Origin: RUG11247 sp045649485
GTDB taxonomy: Bacteria > Bacillota > Clostridia > Christensenellales > Aristaeellaceae
Reading direction: 5' to 3'
Assembly (NCBI GenBank): GCA_045649485.1
Contig: JAZRPZ010000002.1
Coordinates: 1-18,423, forward strand
DNA: 18,423 nt
Under the pieces are notes generated by a model that was not told the origin of the DNA, searched no databases, and worked only from the letters and a program-made list of their open reading frames with translations. Of the stretch, positions 1 through 6,857 are shown one piece after another. The first letter of the stretch is position 1. Every line of letters starts with the position of its first letter. Position numbers and translations under genes: made by a program.

Positions 1-44
1 GTTTGGGCCCCCGGAGGCCGGACGGACAACATATAAAAGCTATA

Positions 45-144
45 AATCCCTTTGCATAGGGATTCTCAAGGGACAATCGTCCCTTGAGCAGGTTTCCAAA
101 GGACAGAGTCCTTTGGCAGGGGTGCAGGGGGCAGCGCCCCCTGC
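45..144 (-). repeat. Chain of four hairpins behind the GH106-like gene (multi-stem intergenic repeat)
   Basis: Four perfect inverted repeats stand in a row. They are AATCCCT/AGGGATT (45-51 with 58-64), CTCAAGGGAC/GTCCCTTGAG (65-74 with 79-88), CCAAAGGAC/GTCCTTTGG (96-104 with 108-116) and GCAGGGGGC/GCCCCCTGC (124-132 with 136-144). Loops are 3 to 6 nt. The chain starts 12 bases after the stop codon of the minus-strand glycosidase gene, so it would fold in its 3' untranslated region. The last stem in that direction is followed by a T-rich stretch (TATAGCTTTTATAT) and could act as an intrinsic terminator. A diverged copy lies at the other end of the window, 18362-18423. Similar GC-rich stem chains are common dispersed repeats in gut Clostridia; that comes from memory and was not searched. 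Bases 1-44 hold nothing else I recognise. Confidence 0.8.
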
Positions 145-155
145 TTCGTCTCCCT

Positions 156-3113
156 TTATTTGGTGATGATTACCTTTGCGTATCCCAGCATGCCGTAGTC
201 CTGAATTACGCTGGGCATCTTCATGCCGAAGAATCCGCCGCCATCGGGAGCTTCCATCTGCTCTTCTGCGTCTTCGTCGCCGAAGTTGTCTTCCTCGGCA
301 AATACGGTGGGATCGGACATGATCATGCCCATCTTGTTCGGGACATTGTCGAAGTAGCCGCGCTGGGTGAGTCGGTTGGTGAGGGTGGTGCCGATCTCGA
401 CGCGGATCTCGTTTGCACCTTCCTTGACAAGGGCGGTGATGTCAACAACGGGCTTTTCGAAGCTGACCGCAGGTGCCTTCACGCCGTTTACGTATACGGA
501 GTAGGTCATGCCGGTGACATGCGCGGTGGCGAACTCGATCTTGCCGCAGATGCAGTCAAGGTCGAAGCCGGTGGTGTAGATACCGACGCCGGATACCTCG
601 GGACCGATTGCGGGGATGTCCTTCCAGGGCTTCAGCTCAACTTCGCCGGCGTCAATAACGGTTACGTCGGTCTCGTAGTAGATCTCCTTGGTGACATAGC
701 CCAGGCCGCGATCCTCAGTGATGTCCACGCGCTTGCCGGCATCCCAGGATTCGACCTTCAGGTTCCACTTGGGCAGTTCGATCTCAGATACGGTCTTTGC
801 GGGCGCGGTGCAGGGTGCGGGCGCTTCGGCCATGTTCAGCGCGTACATGCAGGCCTCGCCGGGCTGCAGGGTAACTTCGATCACGGTGCGGCCGTTCTTG
901 ATCTCATATGCCTCGGCCTTTTCCACATCGCCGGTCCAGCAGTTGATGACGTAGGGCACGCCTTCGCCCAGTATCTCAGCCTTGTAGGTGACGGGCTCGG
1001 TCTCGGCGTACATCATGTTGTACATGTAGGCGTAGCGTACATCGCCGTCCTCGCGCATGAAGGGCAGCACGTTGCGGTTGGCTTCAGCAAAGCGGATGCG
1101 GGGCTCAACGCCCAGCTTGCGCAGTGCGGGCAGTGCGTTTTCGGGGCCGTCTACCTCGGCGGTGGTGGGCAGAGCTTTTATTTCGGCGACGATTGCAGCA
1201 AGCTCATCTTCCTTGTTGTCATTGAAAGGAGTGATGGCGGCAGCCTTTTCGTAGGTGACGTCGCAGCCCATTGCCAGACACTCGGTAACGCCGTTCACGA
1301 ACAGAACCTTCAGGCCCTTCTTTGCGAATGCCAGCAGTACCTTTGCGGAATCAACGTCCAGAGCATCCTGATATACGATGATGGCCTGATAGCCGGGGCC
1401 TTCGGGTGCAACGGTGCCGTCGCAGGCGCAGTCCTTCAGCAGCTGGGGCGCGAAGTAGTCCCAGGTGTAGCCGGCGTTCTGCAGATCGCAGTTCTGCCAG
1501 TACAGGCCCTTGTTGGCGCGCATGAGCTGCTTGCTGTAGGTCTCATCCTCACCGCCGAACATGAAGCACATGCCCATGACCATGTTGTTGAATGCGTAAT
1601 CAAGGCGCAGCATGCCGATATCCATGCGGGGCTTGCCCTGACGCAGTATGTACTGGTAGCGGGCGATCATGGCGTTCCAGTCGTTGTAGTGGCGGTAGGA
1701 GGGCTGGCGGGAGCCGAAGCGCTCGGAGAAGATGGGCAGCATGCCCTCGTGGCCGGGCCATTCGGTGATGCCCTCGGAGCCTACGATGGAGGCGTATCCG
1801 TGGAGCACAGTGCGGGCGATGCCGGCAGCGAACTGGGTGAAGATGATCTGGTTGTAGAAGTCCAGATTCTTCTTGTAGTTCATCAGGTGGGCGCCGGTCT
1901 CGGAGGAGTACAGGCGGTTGTAGATGTGGGCTGCGCCTGCCATGCCGCGATAAGAATCGATCTGGCTGGCGAATTCAAGGGACTCGGTCTCGATGCCGTC
2001 TACGAACTTGCCGGGCTGGGAAATTTCAAAGGGCAGACCATAGGAGATCTCGGCGCGCAGGGTCATGTCAACGCTGTGCAGCCAGGTCTGGATGGGCTCA
2101 AGTACATTTTCCATGTACAGCTCGGTCATGGTCTGGTACAGGTCGTTCTTCAGCTTCTTAAAGAATACATCACACTCGCATACGTAGCGGTAGGGAGTGG
2201 ATGCCAGCATCATCATGGCACTCTCCTTGAAGATGAGGGGCAGATGGGGCGCCAGGTCGTAGCCGCGGCGGGCCTTGAACTCGTCCATGAAGTGATAGCC
2301 CCAGAACTGACCGCCGTTTGCGAAGGTGGTGAGCTCAAGAGAGTCCATGTACATCTGTACGCGCTTGTTGGCGGTGAGGGTCTTGCGCATGTCGTCGGAA
2401 AGGACTTCCCTGTTCCAGTAATCGATCAGCGCTTCGGTGCCGTATTTGTCGATGTAGTTGATGGTGTAGTTGATGGAGCAGGAGGGCGAAGCGGTCTGGC
2501 CGGTGCCCTGCATCCATACGGAGAACAGGATGTAGTCGTTATCGGCGGGAGCGGTCCACTCCAGATATTCGTCCACCAGTTTGCCGGTGAGTACGATACC
2601 TTCCTTGCCCAGGATGGCGCGCTGCTTGCCGTCTTCTTCAACGCCCTTCTTGGGCATTGCCACAACGGCGATCAGGGTCTGGGCGAATACTGCCTTGCGC
2701 TTGATCTTTGCGTGGGGGATCTTCTTTGCGTAGGTCTCACCGGCCTTCACGTCCTCGGCAACGTAGGCCAGTTCCTTTGCGGCAGCCTTGTCATCGGGTA
2801 CGATGTTGTTCAGGTTGGCGTTGGACCAGTTGGTGCCGGAGGTCATGCTGGCGCCCATGCCGCGCTTGGTGACTTCGTCGAGGATGAGGTGGGTGTCGTG
2901 TACGAATTCCTCGGAGCCCCAGCCGTAGCGGGATACATCTACGCCATAGTCGCCCATGGCAAGGAATTCGGCGGCGCCGAAGCCGGCTTCATCCAGCATC
3001 TTGATCTCGTTTTTCAGGGTCGCATCGGTGTGCAGACCTTCGGACAGCCACCAGCGGACTTCGTTGAAATATGACTTGTCGATATTAGCAAGCTTCTTCT
3101 TGAGTTCCTGCAT
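156..3113 (-). CDS. GH106-like glycoside hydrolase (putative alpha-L-rhamnosidase)
   Basis: The predicted protein has 985 residues and no signal peptide, so it is probably cytoplasmic. Family features are a start region with EVRWWLSEG near residue 18, and a central DSLE...EF...RRGYDLAPHLP pattern at 257-293, which is typical of GH106-type enzymes. ISYGLPFEIS at 356-365 and an ETESLEF acidic patch at 375-381 follow in the likely catalytic barrel. A C-terminal beta-sandwich of galactose-binding type covers about 800-910. GH106 enzymes remove terminal alpha-L-rhamnose, but many GH106-like proteins have unproven specificity, so the substrate is inferred. Residues 939-960 are strikingly acidic and then glycine-rich. 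The ATG at 3113 follows GGAGG (3120-3124) by 6 nt, and a good promoter lies at 3151-3178. The gene is monocistronic in this window, divergent from the aldolase gene, and ends in the hairpin chain at 45-144. Confidence 0.78.
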   Translation of the reverse strand: MQELKKKLANIDKSYFNEVRWWLSEGLHTDATLKNEIKMLDEAGFGAAEFLAMGDYGVDVSRYGWGSEEFVHDTHLILDEVTKRGMGASMTSGTNWSNANLNNIVPDDKAAAKELAYVAEDVKAGETYAKKIPHAKIKRKAVFAQTLIAVVAMPKKGVEEDGKQRAILGKEGIVLTGKLVDEYLEWTAPADNDYILFSVWMQGTGQTASPSCSINYTINYIDKYGTEALIDYWNREVLSDDMRKTLTANKRVQMYMDSLELTTFANGGQFWGYHFMDEFKARRGYDLAPHLPLIFKESAMMMLASTPYRYVCECDVFFKKLKNDLYQTMTELYMENVLEPIQTWLHSVDMTLRAEISYGLPFEISQPGKFVDGIETESLEFASQIDSYRGMAGAAHIYNRLYSSETGAHLMNYKKNLDFYNQIIFTQFAAGIARTVLHGYASIVGSEGITEWPGHEGMLPIFSERFGSRQPSYRHYNDWNAMIARYQYILRQGKPRMDIGMLRLDYAFNNMVMGMCFMFGGEDETYSKQLMRANKGLYWQNCDLQNAGYTWDYFAPQLLKDCACDGTVAPEGPGYQAIIVYQDALDVDSAKVLLAFAKKGLKVLFVNGVTECLAMGCDVTYEKAAAITPFNDNKEDELAAIVAEIKALPTTAEVDGPENALPALRKLGVEPRIRFAEANRNVLPFMREDGDVRYAYMYNMMYAETEPVTYKAEILGEGVPYVINCWTGDVEKAEAYEIKNGRTVIEVTLQPGEACMYALNMAEAPAPCTAPAKTVSEIELPKWNLKVESWDAGKRVDITEDRGLGYVTKEIYYETDVTVIDAGEVELKPWKDIPAIGPEVSGVGIYTTGFDLDCICGKIEFATAHVTGMTYSVYVNGVKAPAVSFEKPVVDITALVKEGANEIRVEIGTTLTNRLTQRGYFDNVPNKMGMIMSDPTVFAEEDNFGDEDAEEQMEAPDGGGFFGMKMPSVIQDYGMLGYAKVIITK

Positions 3114-3150
3114 AATATACCTCCAAATATATTTTTATTATTGTATACAT

Positions 3151-3178
3151 TTTATATCAGACTGTGCGGCTGTGTCAA
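3151..3178 (-). promoter_or_regulatory. Promoter of the GH106-like gene
   Basis: On the minus strand a perfect -35 box TTGACA (3173-3178) is followed after 16 bp by TATAAA (3151-3156). An 8-bp palindrome, TGTATACA (3142-3149), sits just downstream of the -10 box, where a repressor could bind; its use as an operator is speculative. Confidence 0.7.
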
Positions 3179-3395
3179 TGTAAACAGGTGAGGTTGACGC
3201 TGTGATGCGCTGTGGCAGATGGATTTTGTGCTGTATGATGCCGGAAGCCGCGCAGCCGGGTTTGAACAGGCGCAAAATACGTGTATAGTAAACCTGTGGC
3301 GTCAAAAGCGGCTTTATCGGACACTGTTTGTGCGTATTGATGAAATAATCACATCAAAAAACCATGGAAAATCTGCAAAAACTGTTAAAAACAGA
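3179..3395. other. Divergent intergenic region with no gene
   Basis: The gap between the GH106-like start (3113) and the aldolase start (3445) is 331 bases. Outside the two promoters I see no gene. A 78-codon open frame at 3219-3455 has no ribosome binding site and overlaps the aldolase start region, so it is not called. The stretch from about 3340 is A-rich and carries a small inverted repeat, CTGTT/AACAG, at 3382-3394 just before the aldolase -35 box. Confidence 0.6.
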
Positions 3396-3424
3396 TTGAA
3401 AAGCGCGCGGAAATGCGCTAATAT
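3396..3424 (+). promoter_or_regulatory. Promoter of the tandem aldolase gene
   Basis: The -35 box TTGAAA (3396-3401) and the -10-like TAATAT (3419-3424) are separated by 17 bp. The -10 box matches the consensus at four of six positions. The start codon is 21 bases further on, leaving a very short leader. Confidence 0.5.
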
Positions 3425-3431
3425 TATATGT

Positions 3432-3440
3432 GGAGGTGAT
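3432..3440 (+). promoter_or_regulatory. Ribosome binding site that fixes a TTG start
   Basis: GGAGGTGAT at 3432-3440 is a near-perfect anti-16S match. It lies 8 nt (from GGAGG) before TTG at 3445. The longer reading from GTG at 3430 would place this site inside the gene, so TTG is preferred. Confidence 0.75.
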
Positions 3441-3444
3441 TCCT

Positions 3445-4740
3445 TTGAATCTTAAGTATCAGCATCCCGCGGATCAGCTGGTCATGATCATGCAGCGAAT
3501 CTATGAAGGCGGCATGACTACCACTTCCGGCGGTAATCTTTCCATCATGGATGATGATGGCAATATCTGGATCACACCTGCAGGCGTTGATAAGGGCAGC
3601 CTGACCCGTCAGGATATCGTATGCATCAAGGCGGACGGCACTATCGAAGGCATCCACAGGCCTTCTTCCGAATTCCCCTTCCATCAGTCTGTTTATCGTC
3701 GCCGCCCCGATATCAAGGCGGTTCTGCATGCACATCCCCCGGCACTGGTAGCGTTCTCTATCGCGCGCCGTCTGCCTTCCATCGATCTGCTGCCCACCGT
3801 ACGCGGCACCTGCGGCGAGCTGGCAATGGCAGTTTACGCAGTCCCCGGTTCTCAGGAACTGGGCGAGAACATCGCCAAGAAGTTTGACGAGGGCGTAAAT
3901 ATCGCCATCCTCGAAAACCACGGCGTATGCATCGGCTGCAAGGATATGTTCACTGCGTTCATGGCTTTCGAGACCCTCGAGACCAGCGCCCGTGTTGAGA
4001 TCACCGCAAGGAAGATCGGCAAGCCCAACACCATCTCTCCCGATGAATTCCTGCAGACCCGTACCCGTCACCACCTGCTGCTGGATTCCTTTACTCCCCG
4101 TACCCATTCTCCCGAGGAGTGCGCCGCACGCCGCGATATGATCAACATGATCCATCGTTCCTACCGTCAGGGTCTGTTCAACGCTACCCACGGCACTTAT
4201 TCTGTTAAGCTGTCCGACGGTTCCTTCCTCATCACTCCCTTCGGCAAGGACAGGGCATATCTGACCGAGGAAGATCTGGTACGCGTAAAGGCAGGCATGT
4301 CCGAGGACGGCAAGACTCCCTCCCGTGCAGTTAAGTTCCATGAGGCCATCTATAACGCCAATCCCGAGATCGGCGCAGTTCTGCTGGCCCATCCTATCCA
4401 CGTTATGGCCTTCGCCGTAACCGATACTCCCTTTGATACCCGTACTATCCCCGAGAGCTACATCCTCCTGCGCGAGGTTGACAAGCGTCCCTTCGAGGAT
4501 ATCTATCTTGATCCCATCGGCACCGCAAAGTGCTTCACCGAGGCTCACCCCGTTGTCATGTTCAAGAATGACTGCGTGGTCACCACTGGTAAGAACCTGC
4601 TGCAGGCCTTCGACCGTCTGGAGGTCGCCGAAGCAACCGCACATTCCATCGTTAACGCAATGGATATCGGCTCTATCCAGCACATCACCGACGAAGAGCT
4701 GGCAGAGATCAAGGTCGCATTCAACCTGAAGGACGAATAA
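3445..4740 (+). CDS. Tandem class II aldolase/adducin domain protein
   Basis: The predicted protein has 431 residues from the TTG start and is made of two class II aldolase/adducin units of about 210 residues each; a usual single-domain member is about half this size. Unit 1 (about 8-205) keeps the active-site set: the phosphate-binding SGGNLS at 28-33, the acidic E76 in SSEFPFH, zinc ligands H95 and H97 in HAH, and H159 in ENHG. Unit 2 (about 224-425) has the same fold pattern (FHEAIYNANPEIGAVLLAHP at 298-317). However, SGGNLS has become NATHGTYS, HAH is LAHPIH, and the NHG histidine is replaced in KNDC (374-377). Unit 2 is therefore probably a non-catalytic partner. Family enzymes such as L-fuculose- and L-rhamnulose-phosphate aldolases split sugar phosphates into dihydroxyacetone phosphate and an aldehyde. 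The divergent GH106-like neighbour makes a deoxysugar substrate attractive, but this is inference. A terminator follows at 4753. Confidence 0.85.
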   Translation: MNLKYQHPADQLVMIMQRIYEGGMTTTSGGNLSIMDDDGNIWITPAGVDKGSLTRQDIVCIKADGTIEGIHRPSSEFPFHQSVYRRRPDIKAVLHAHPPALVAFSIARRLPSIDLLPTVRGTCGELAMAVYAVPGSQELGENIAKKFDEGVNIAILENHGVCIGCKDMFTAFMAFETLETSARVEITARKIGKPNTISPDEFLQTRTRHHLLLDSFTPRTHSPEECAARRDMINMIHRSYRQGLFNATHGTYSVKLSDGSFLITPFGKDRAYLTEEDLVRVKAGMSEDGKTPSRAVKFHEAIYNANPEIGAVLLAHPIHVMAFAVTDTPFDTRTIPESYILLREVDKRPFEDIYLDPIGTAKCFTEAHPVVMFKNDCVVTTGKNLLQAFDRLEVAEATAHSIVNAMDIGSIQHITDEELAEIKVAFNLKDE

Positions 4741-4752
4741 GCTTTCCATGCG

Positions 4753-4793
4753 GAGCTGCCGTGAAGTTTTTTACGGCGGCTCTGTTTTTATTT
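4753..4793 (+). terminator. Intrinsic terminator of the aldolase gene
   Basis: The arms GAGCTGCCGT (4753-4762) and ACGGCGGCTC (4773-4782) pair over 10 bp with one G-U wobble. A 10-nt loop separates them and TGTTTTTATTT follows. Confidence 0.85.
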
Positions 4794-4804
4794 CGCAAAG
4801 GCTA

Positions 4805-4835
4805 TTGACCTTCCCGTGAACTGTAATGATATAAC
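4805..4835 (+). promoter_or_regulatory. MerR-type autoregulatory promoter with 19-bp spacer
   Basis: TTGACC (4805-4810) and TATAAC (4830-4835) are separated by 19 bp. That is longer than the usual 17 and characteristic of promoters that MerR-family proteins activate by DNA distortion. An imperfect dyad fills the spacer (4809-4818 against 4819-4828, six of ten positions pair). It lies directly before the MerR gene, so autoregulation is the simplest reading. Confidence 0.7.
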
Positions 4836-4859
4836 AGTTTCAGAAAGGAGGCGGAAGAT

Positions 4860-5669
4860 ATGACAATAAAGGATTTTGCGGTGCTGTGCGGCTGTAATCC
4901 CAAAACGCTCAGGTATTACGATCAGATAGGGCTTTTGAAGCCGGTGAGAGTGGATAAGTTTTCCGGATACCGGCACTATGATGAAAAGCAGGCGCTGATA
5001 TTCGTGAAGATAAAGAACCTGCAGAGCGCGGGCTTTACCATTGACGAGATACGGGGTCTTCTGGACGAGAACAACGATGTTATCTGCCGGGCGTTTGATG
5101 TGAAGATAAGGGAACAGGAGGACAGACTGCAGAAAATAAAAGAGATACAGAAGTCATATCTGAGCGAGATGAAAGAGATGGACAGGAAGATACTGGAAAT
5201 CAGGGAACATGTTGAAAAGGCGCTTTCTCAGTATGATCCGCTTGAAGAATTTGGACTCGACATTGGGCAGTACGACGAAATAAAGCGGACTGTGTGTGGA
5301 TTTTTTGAAGGTGTTATTTCCGGCAGCGACGGCGGTACGGTGGAATTCAGTGAATATAAAGATGACGGCGAATATTTTGAGGAAGAAGAATATCTCAAAT
5401 TTCTGAATGATCCGGACTATGAGATCGTTTACGAAAACCACGGATGGCGAAACATAAAGGATATAATTGAGGACCTGAAGGCTAATTTCGGAAACGGCGA
5501 ACAGGCCGTATTGGTGAAAGCGGCAAACGACACTCTTGGCACCGCTTATGCTGTAATACTTCTGGGAATGCTTCTGGAAGACAAGCCGCGTGAAGAGAAT
5601 CACATAAGCTGTAATGTGAACCGTTCTGAGGACGGAATAAACCACATATGGCTTCTTAGGCGTAAATGA
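4860..5669 (+). CDS. MerR-family transcriptional regulator
   Basis: The predicted protein has 269 residues. Residues 1-70 are a MerR winged helix-turn-helix: IKDFAVLCGCNPKTLRYYD, then GLLKP and GYRHYDEKQ. A long helix follows at about 78-125, rich in K, E and R, as in the dimerising coiled coil of the family. The C-terminal 140 residues are acidic (EYFEEEEYLKFLND) and presumably sense the signal. I do not recognise this domain, and no cysteine cluster suggesting metal or redox sensing is obvious. The start ATG is set by AAAGGAGG (4844-4851), 8 nt upstream. The promoter with a 19-bp spacer suggests self-activation. No target gene sits in the same operon, because the next gene is convergent, so other targets must lie elsewhere or include the flanking genes. 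Confidence 0.88.
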   Translation: MTIKDFAVLCGCNPKTLRYYDQIGLLKPVRVDKFSGYRHYDEKQALIFVKIKNLQSAGFTIDEIRGLLDENNDVICRAFDVKIREQEDRLQKIKEIQKSYLSEMKEMDRKILEIREHVEKALSQYDPLEEFGLDIGQYDEIKRTVCGFFEGVISGSDGGTVEFSEYKDDGEYFEEEEYLKFLNDPDYEIVYENHGWRNIKDIIEDLKANFGNGEQAVLVKAANDTLGTAYAVILLGMLLEDKPREENHISCNVNRSEDGINHIWLLRRK

Positions 5670-5672
5670 CAA

Positions 5673-5706
5673 AAAGGCCCTCTCATTCTTTCGAATGAGA
5701 GGGCTT
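5673..5706. terminator. Bidirectional terminator between MerR and XpaC genes
   Basis: GCCCTCTCATTC (5678-5689) pairs perfectly with GAATGAGAGGGC (5694-5705) over 12 bp with a TTTC loop. On the minus strand the stem runs into TTTTTG, the better tail. On the plus strand the tail is only TTCTGCGTT. It lies 3 bases after the MerR stop and 6 before the end of the convergent gene. Confidence 0.85.
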
Positions 5707-5711
5707 CTGCG

Positions 5712-6734
5712 TTATATCTGCAGTTTTATTCCTTTTGTATCCTGACTCAGGCCGTCCTTTGCTATCATGGTCTCGAGGACGGATATGTCGCTGGAGATAT
5801 CCACGGCGTCGGTGGCGAAGAGCTGGTCAAGCTGCTTTTCAAAGGCATGGACGAGGGTATCGAGAATCTTCTCGATATCGTGGCGGGCATTTATGATGTT
5901 TTCGCCCTGATAGCTCTGCCTTTCAAGCATGCTGTAGGAAGTGAGCAGCTTCATGGTGGTGGGCAGGTAGTAGTTCATGAATTTGCGCACTTCGCCCGAG
6001 CGTTCGGGGTTCAGGGTAACGAATGCGTAGATATCGCCGGTTATCATTGCGATGCGGTCTATCTTGCGTGAGACCTCTTCGTCGAGGATATCTTCGTTCA
6101 GCTGCTTCAGCCTTGCGAGGGCGGCTTCACCTTCGGTCATGTCGGTTATGATGACTTCGGGCTCGGGGGTCTTTTCGGGTTCGGGTTTCGCAGGCTCGGC
6201 GGGTTTCGCCGCGGAAGCTTTATCAGCGGTATTTTTCGGCTTGAATTCGCTGCGCATGGCGCCGGCCACTTCGCTTGCGATTCCGGATATTCCGGAGACT
6301 ATATCGTTGAGTCCTGTGGATATATCGCTGAAATCTATGGTTATCTGAGGTTTCGAGCTTTTCTTCGCTTTCTCCTCAGGTGTGGGCCTTATGATGTAAA
6401 GCGTGTCGGTGGAATAATCGATATAGGCTTCCTGACCGAGATAGCCGAATGATATCATCTCGGAAACGATCTTGCGAGTATCGCTGCGTGAATTCGTACC
6501 GGCGGACTTCGAAAGCTGCTTTATGCTGATGGAATCGTTGATGCCGACTACGCGCTGATATTTGCGGTAAACTTCAAGCTTGTGATTTTTCCACATTTTG
6601 CGCAGGCGCAGGAAAGCCAGCAGCGCAGAGATGGGATAGAGCTGCAGCGCCAGAGTGATTATTACAGCCACCCACGAGGGCGATTCTTTTTCATTGGGCG
6701 GAATGGGCAGGAATCTGATCTTATTTTCGGGCAT
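5712..6734 (-). CDS. XpaC-family (5-bromo-4-chloroindolyl phosphate hydrolysis-like) membrane protein
   Basis: The predicted protein has 340 residues. One membrane segment lies at about 21-43 (WVAVIITLALQLYPISALLA). A basic stretch and a winged-helix-like region with the pattern of an HTH domain follow at 55-115. Residues 160-198 form a low-complexity linker rich in A, P, K and E. The C-terminal 200-335 matches the XpaC family: the helix SRKIDRIAMITGDIYAFV, then KFMNYYLPTTMKLLTSYSML (251-270), the family's strongest signature. Despite the family name the biochemical role is unclear, and members are often found beside TelA-type toxic-anion resistance proteins; no TelA gene is in this window. 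The start ATG at 6734 follows GGAGGAG (6742-6748) by 7 nt; an open reading frame extending to 6770 lacks such a site. It is convergent with the MerR gene. Confidence 0.82.
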   Translation of the reverse strand: MPENKIRFLPIPPNEKESPSWVAVIITLALQLYPISALLAFLRLRKMWKNHKLEVYRKYQRVVGINDSISIKQLSKSAGTNSRSDTRKIVSEMISFGYLGQEAYIDYSTDTLYIIRPTPEEKAKKSSKPQITIDFSDISTGLNDIVSGISGIASEVAGAMRSEFKPKNTADKASAAKPAEPAKPEPEKTPEPEVIITDMTEGEAALARLKQLNEDILDEEVSRKIDRIAMITGDIYAFVTLNPERSGEVRKFMNYYLPTTMKLLTSYSMLERQSYQGENIINARHDIEKILDTLVHAFEKQLDQLFATDAVDISSDISVLETMIAKDGLSQDTKGIKLQI

Positions 6735-6799
6735 GTATCTTCTCCTCCGTTGATGATTGAAGTATATCATATTTTGGATATCAATGAAAGGGAAACATG

Positions 6800-6828
6800 T
6801 TGTAATTATCTGTTTTCTGGTCTATAAT
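6800..6828 (+). promoter_or_regulatory. Promoter of the ADP-ribosylglycohydrolase-like gene
   Basis: TTGTAA (6800-6805) and a perfect TATAAT (6823-6828) are separated by 17 bp, 30 bases before the start codon. The XpaC gene must start from the same 120-bp gap on the other strand. There I see only a -10-like TATACT (near 6770) with a poor -35. Confidence 0.7.
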
Positions 6829-6857
6829 GACGCTATCGATGTCCGGAGGTTTTGATT

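Noticed and set aside
84..3074. A 996-codon open frame antisense to the GH106-like gene
   Set aside because: It is aligned codon-for-codon with the gene, so it stays open merely because the gene avoids TTA, CTA and TCA codons. The translation is low-complexity G/V/L/H-rich with no family match, and it has no ribosome binding site.
3219..3455. A 78-codon plus-strand open frame in the divergent gap
   Set aside because: No ribosome binding site, no recognisable family, and it runs through the aldolase promoter and start.
3424..4749. A 441-codon open frame antisense to the aldolase gene
   Set aside because: Codon-aligned shadow. The tandem aldolase motifs on the plus strand are decisive.
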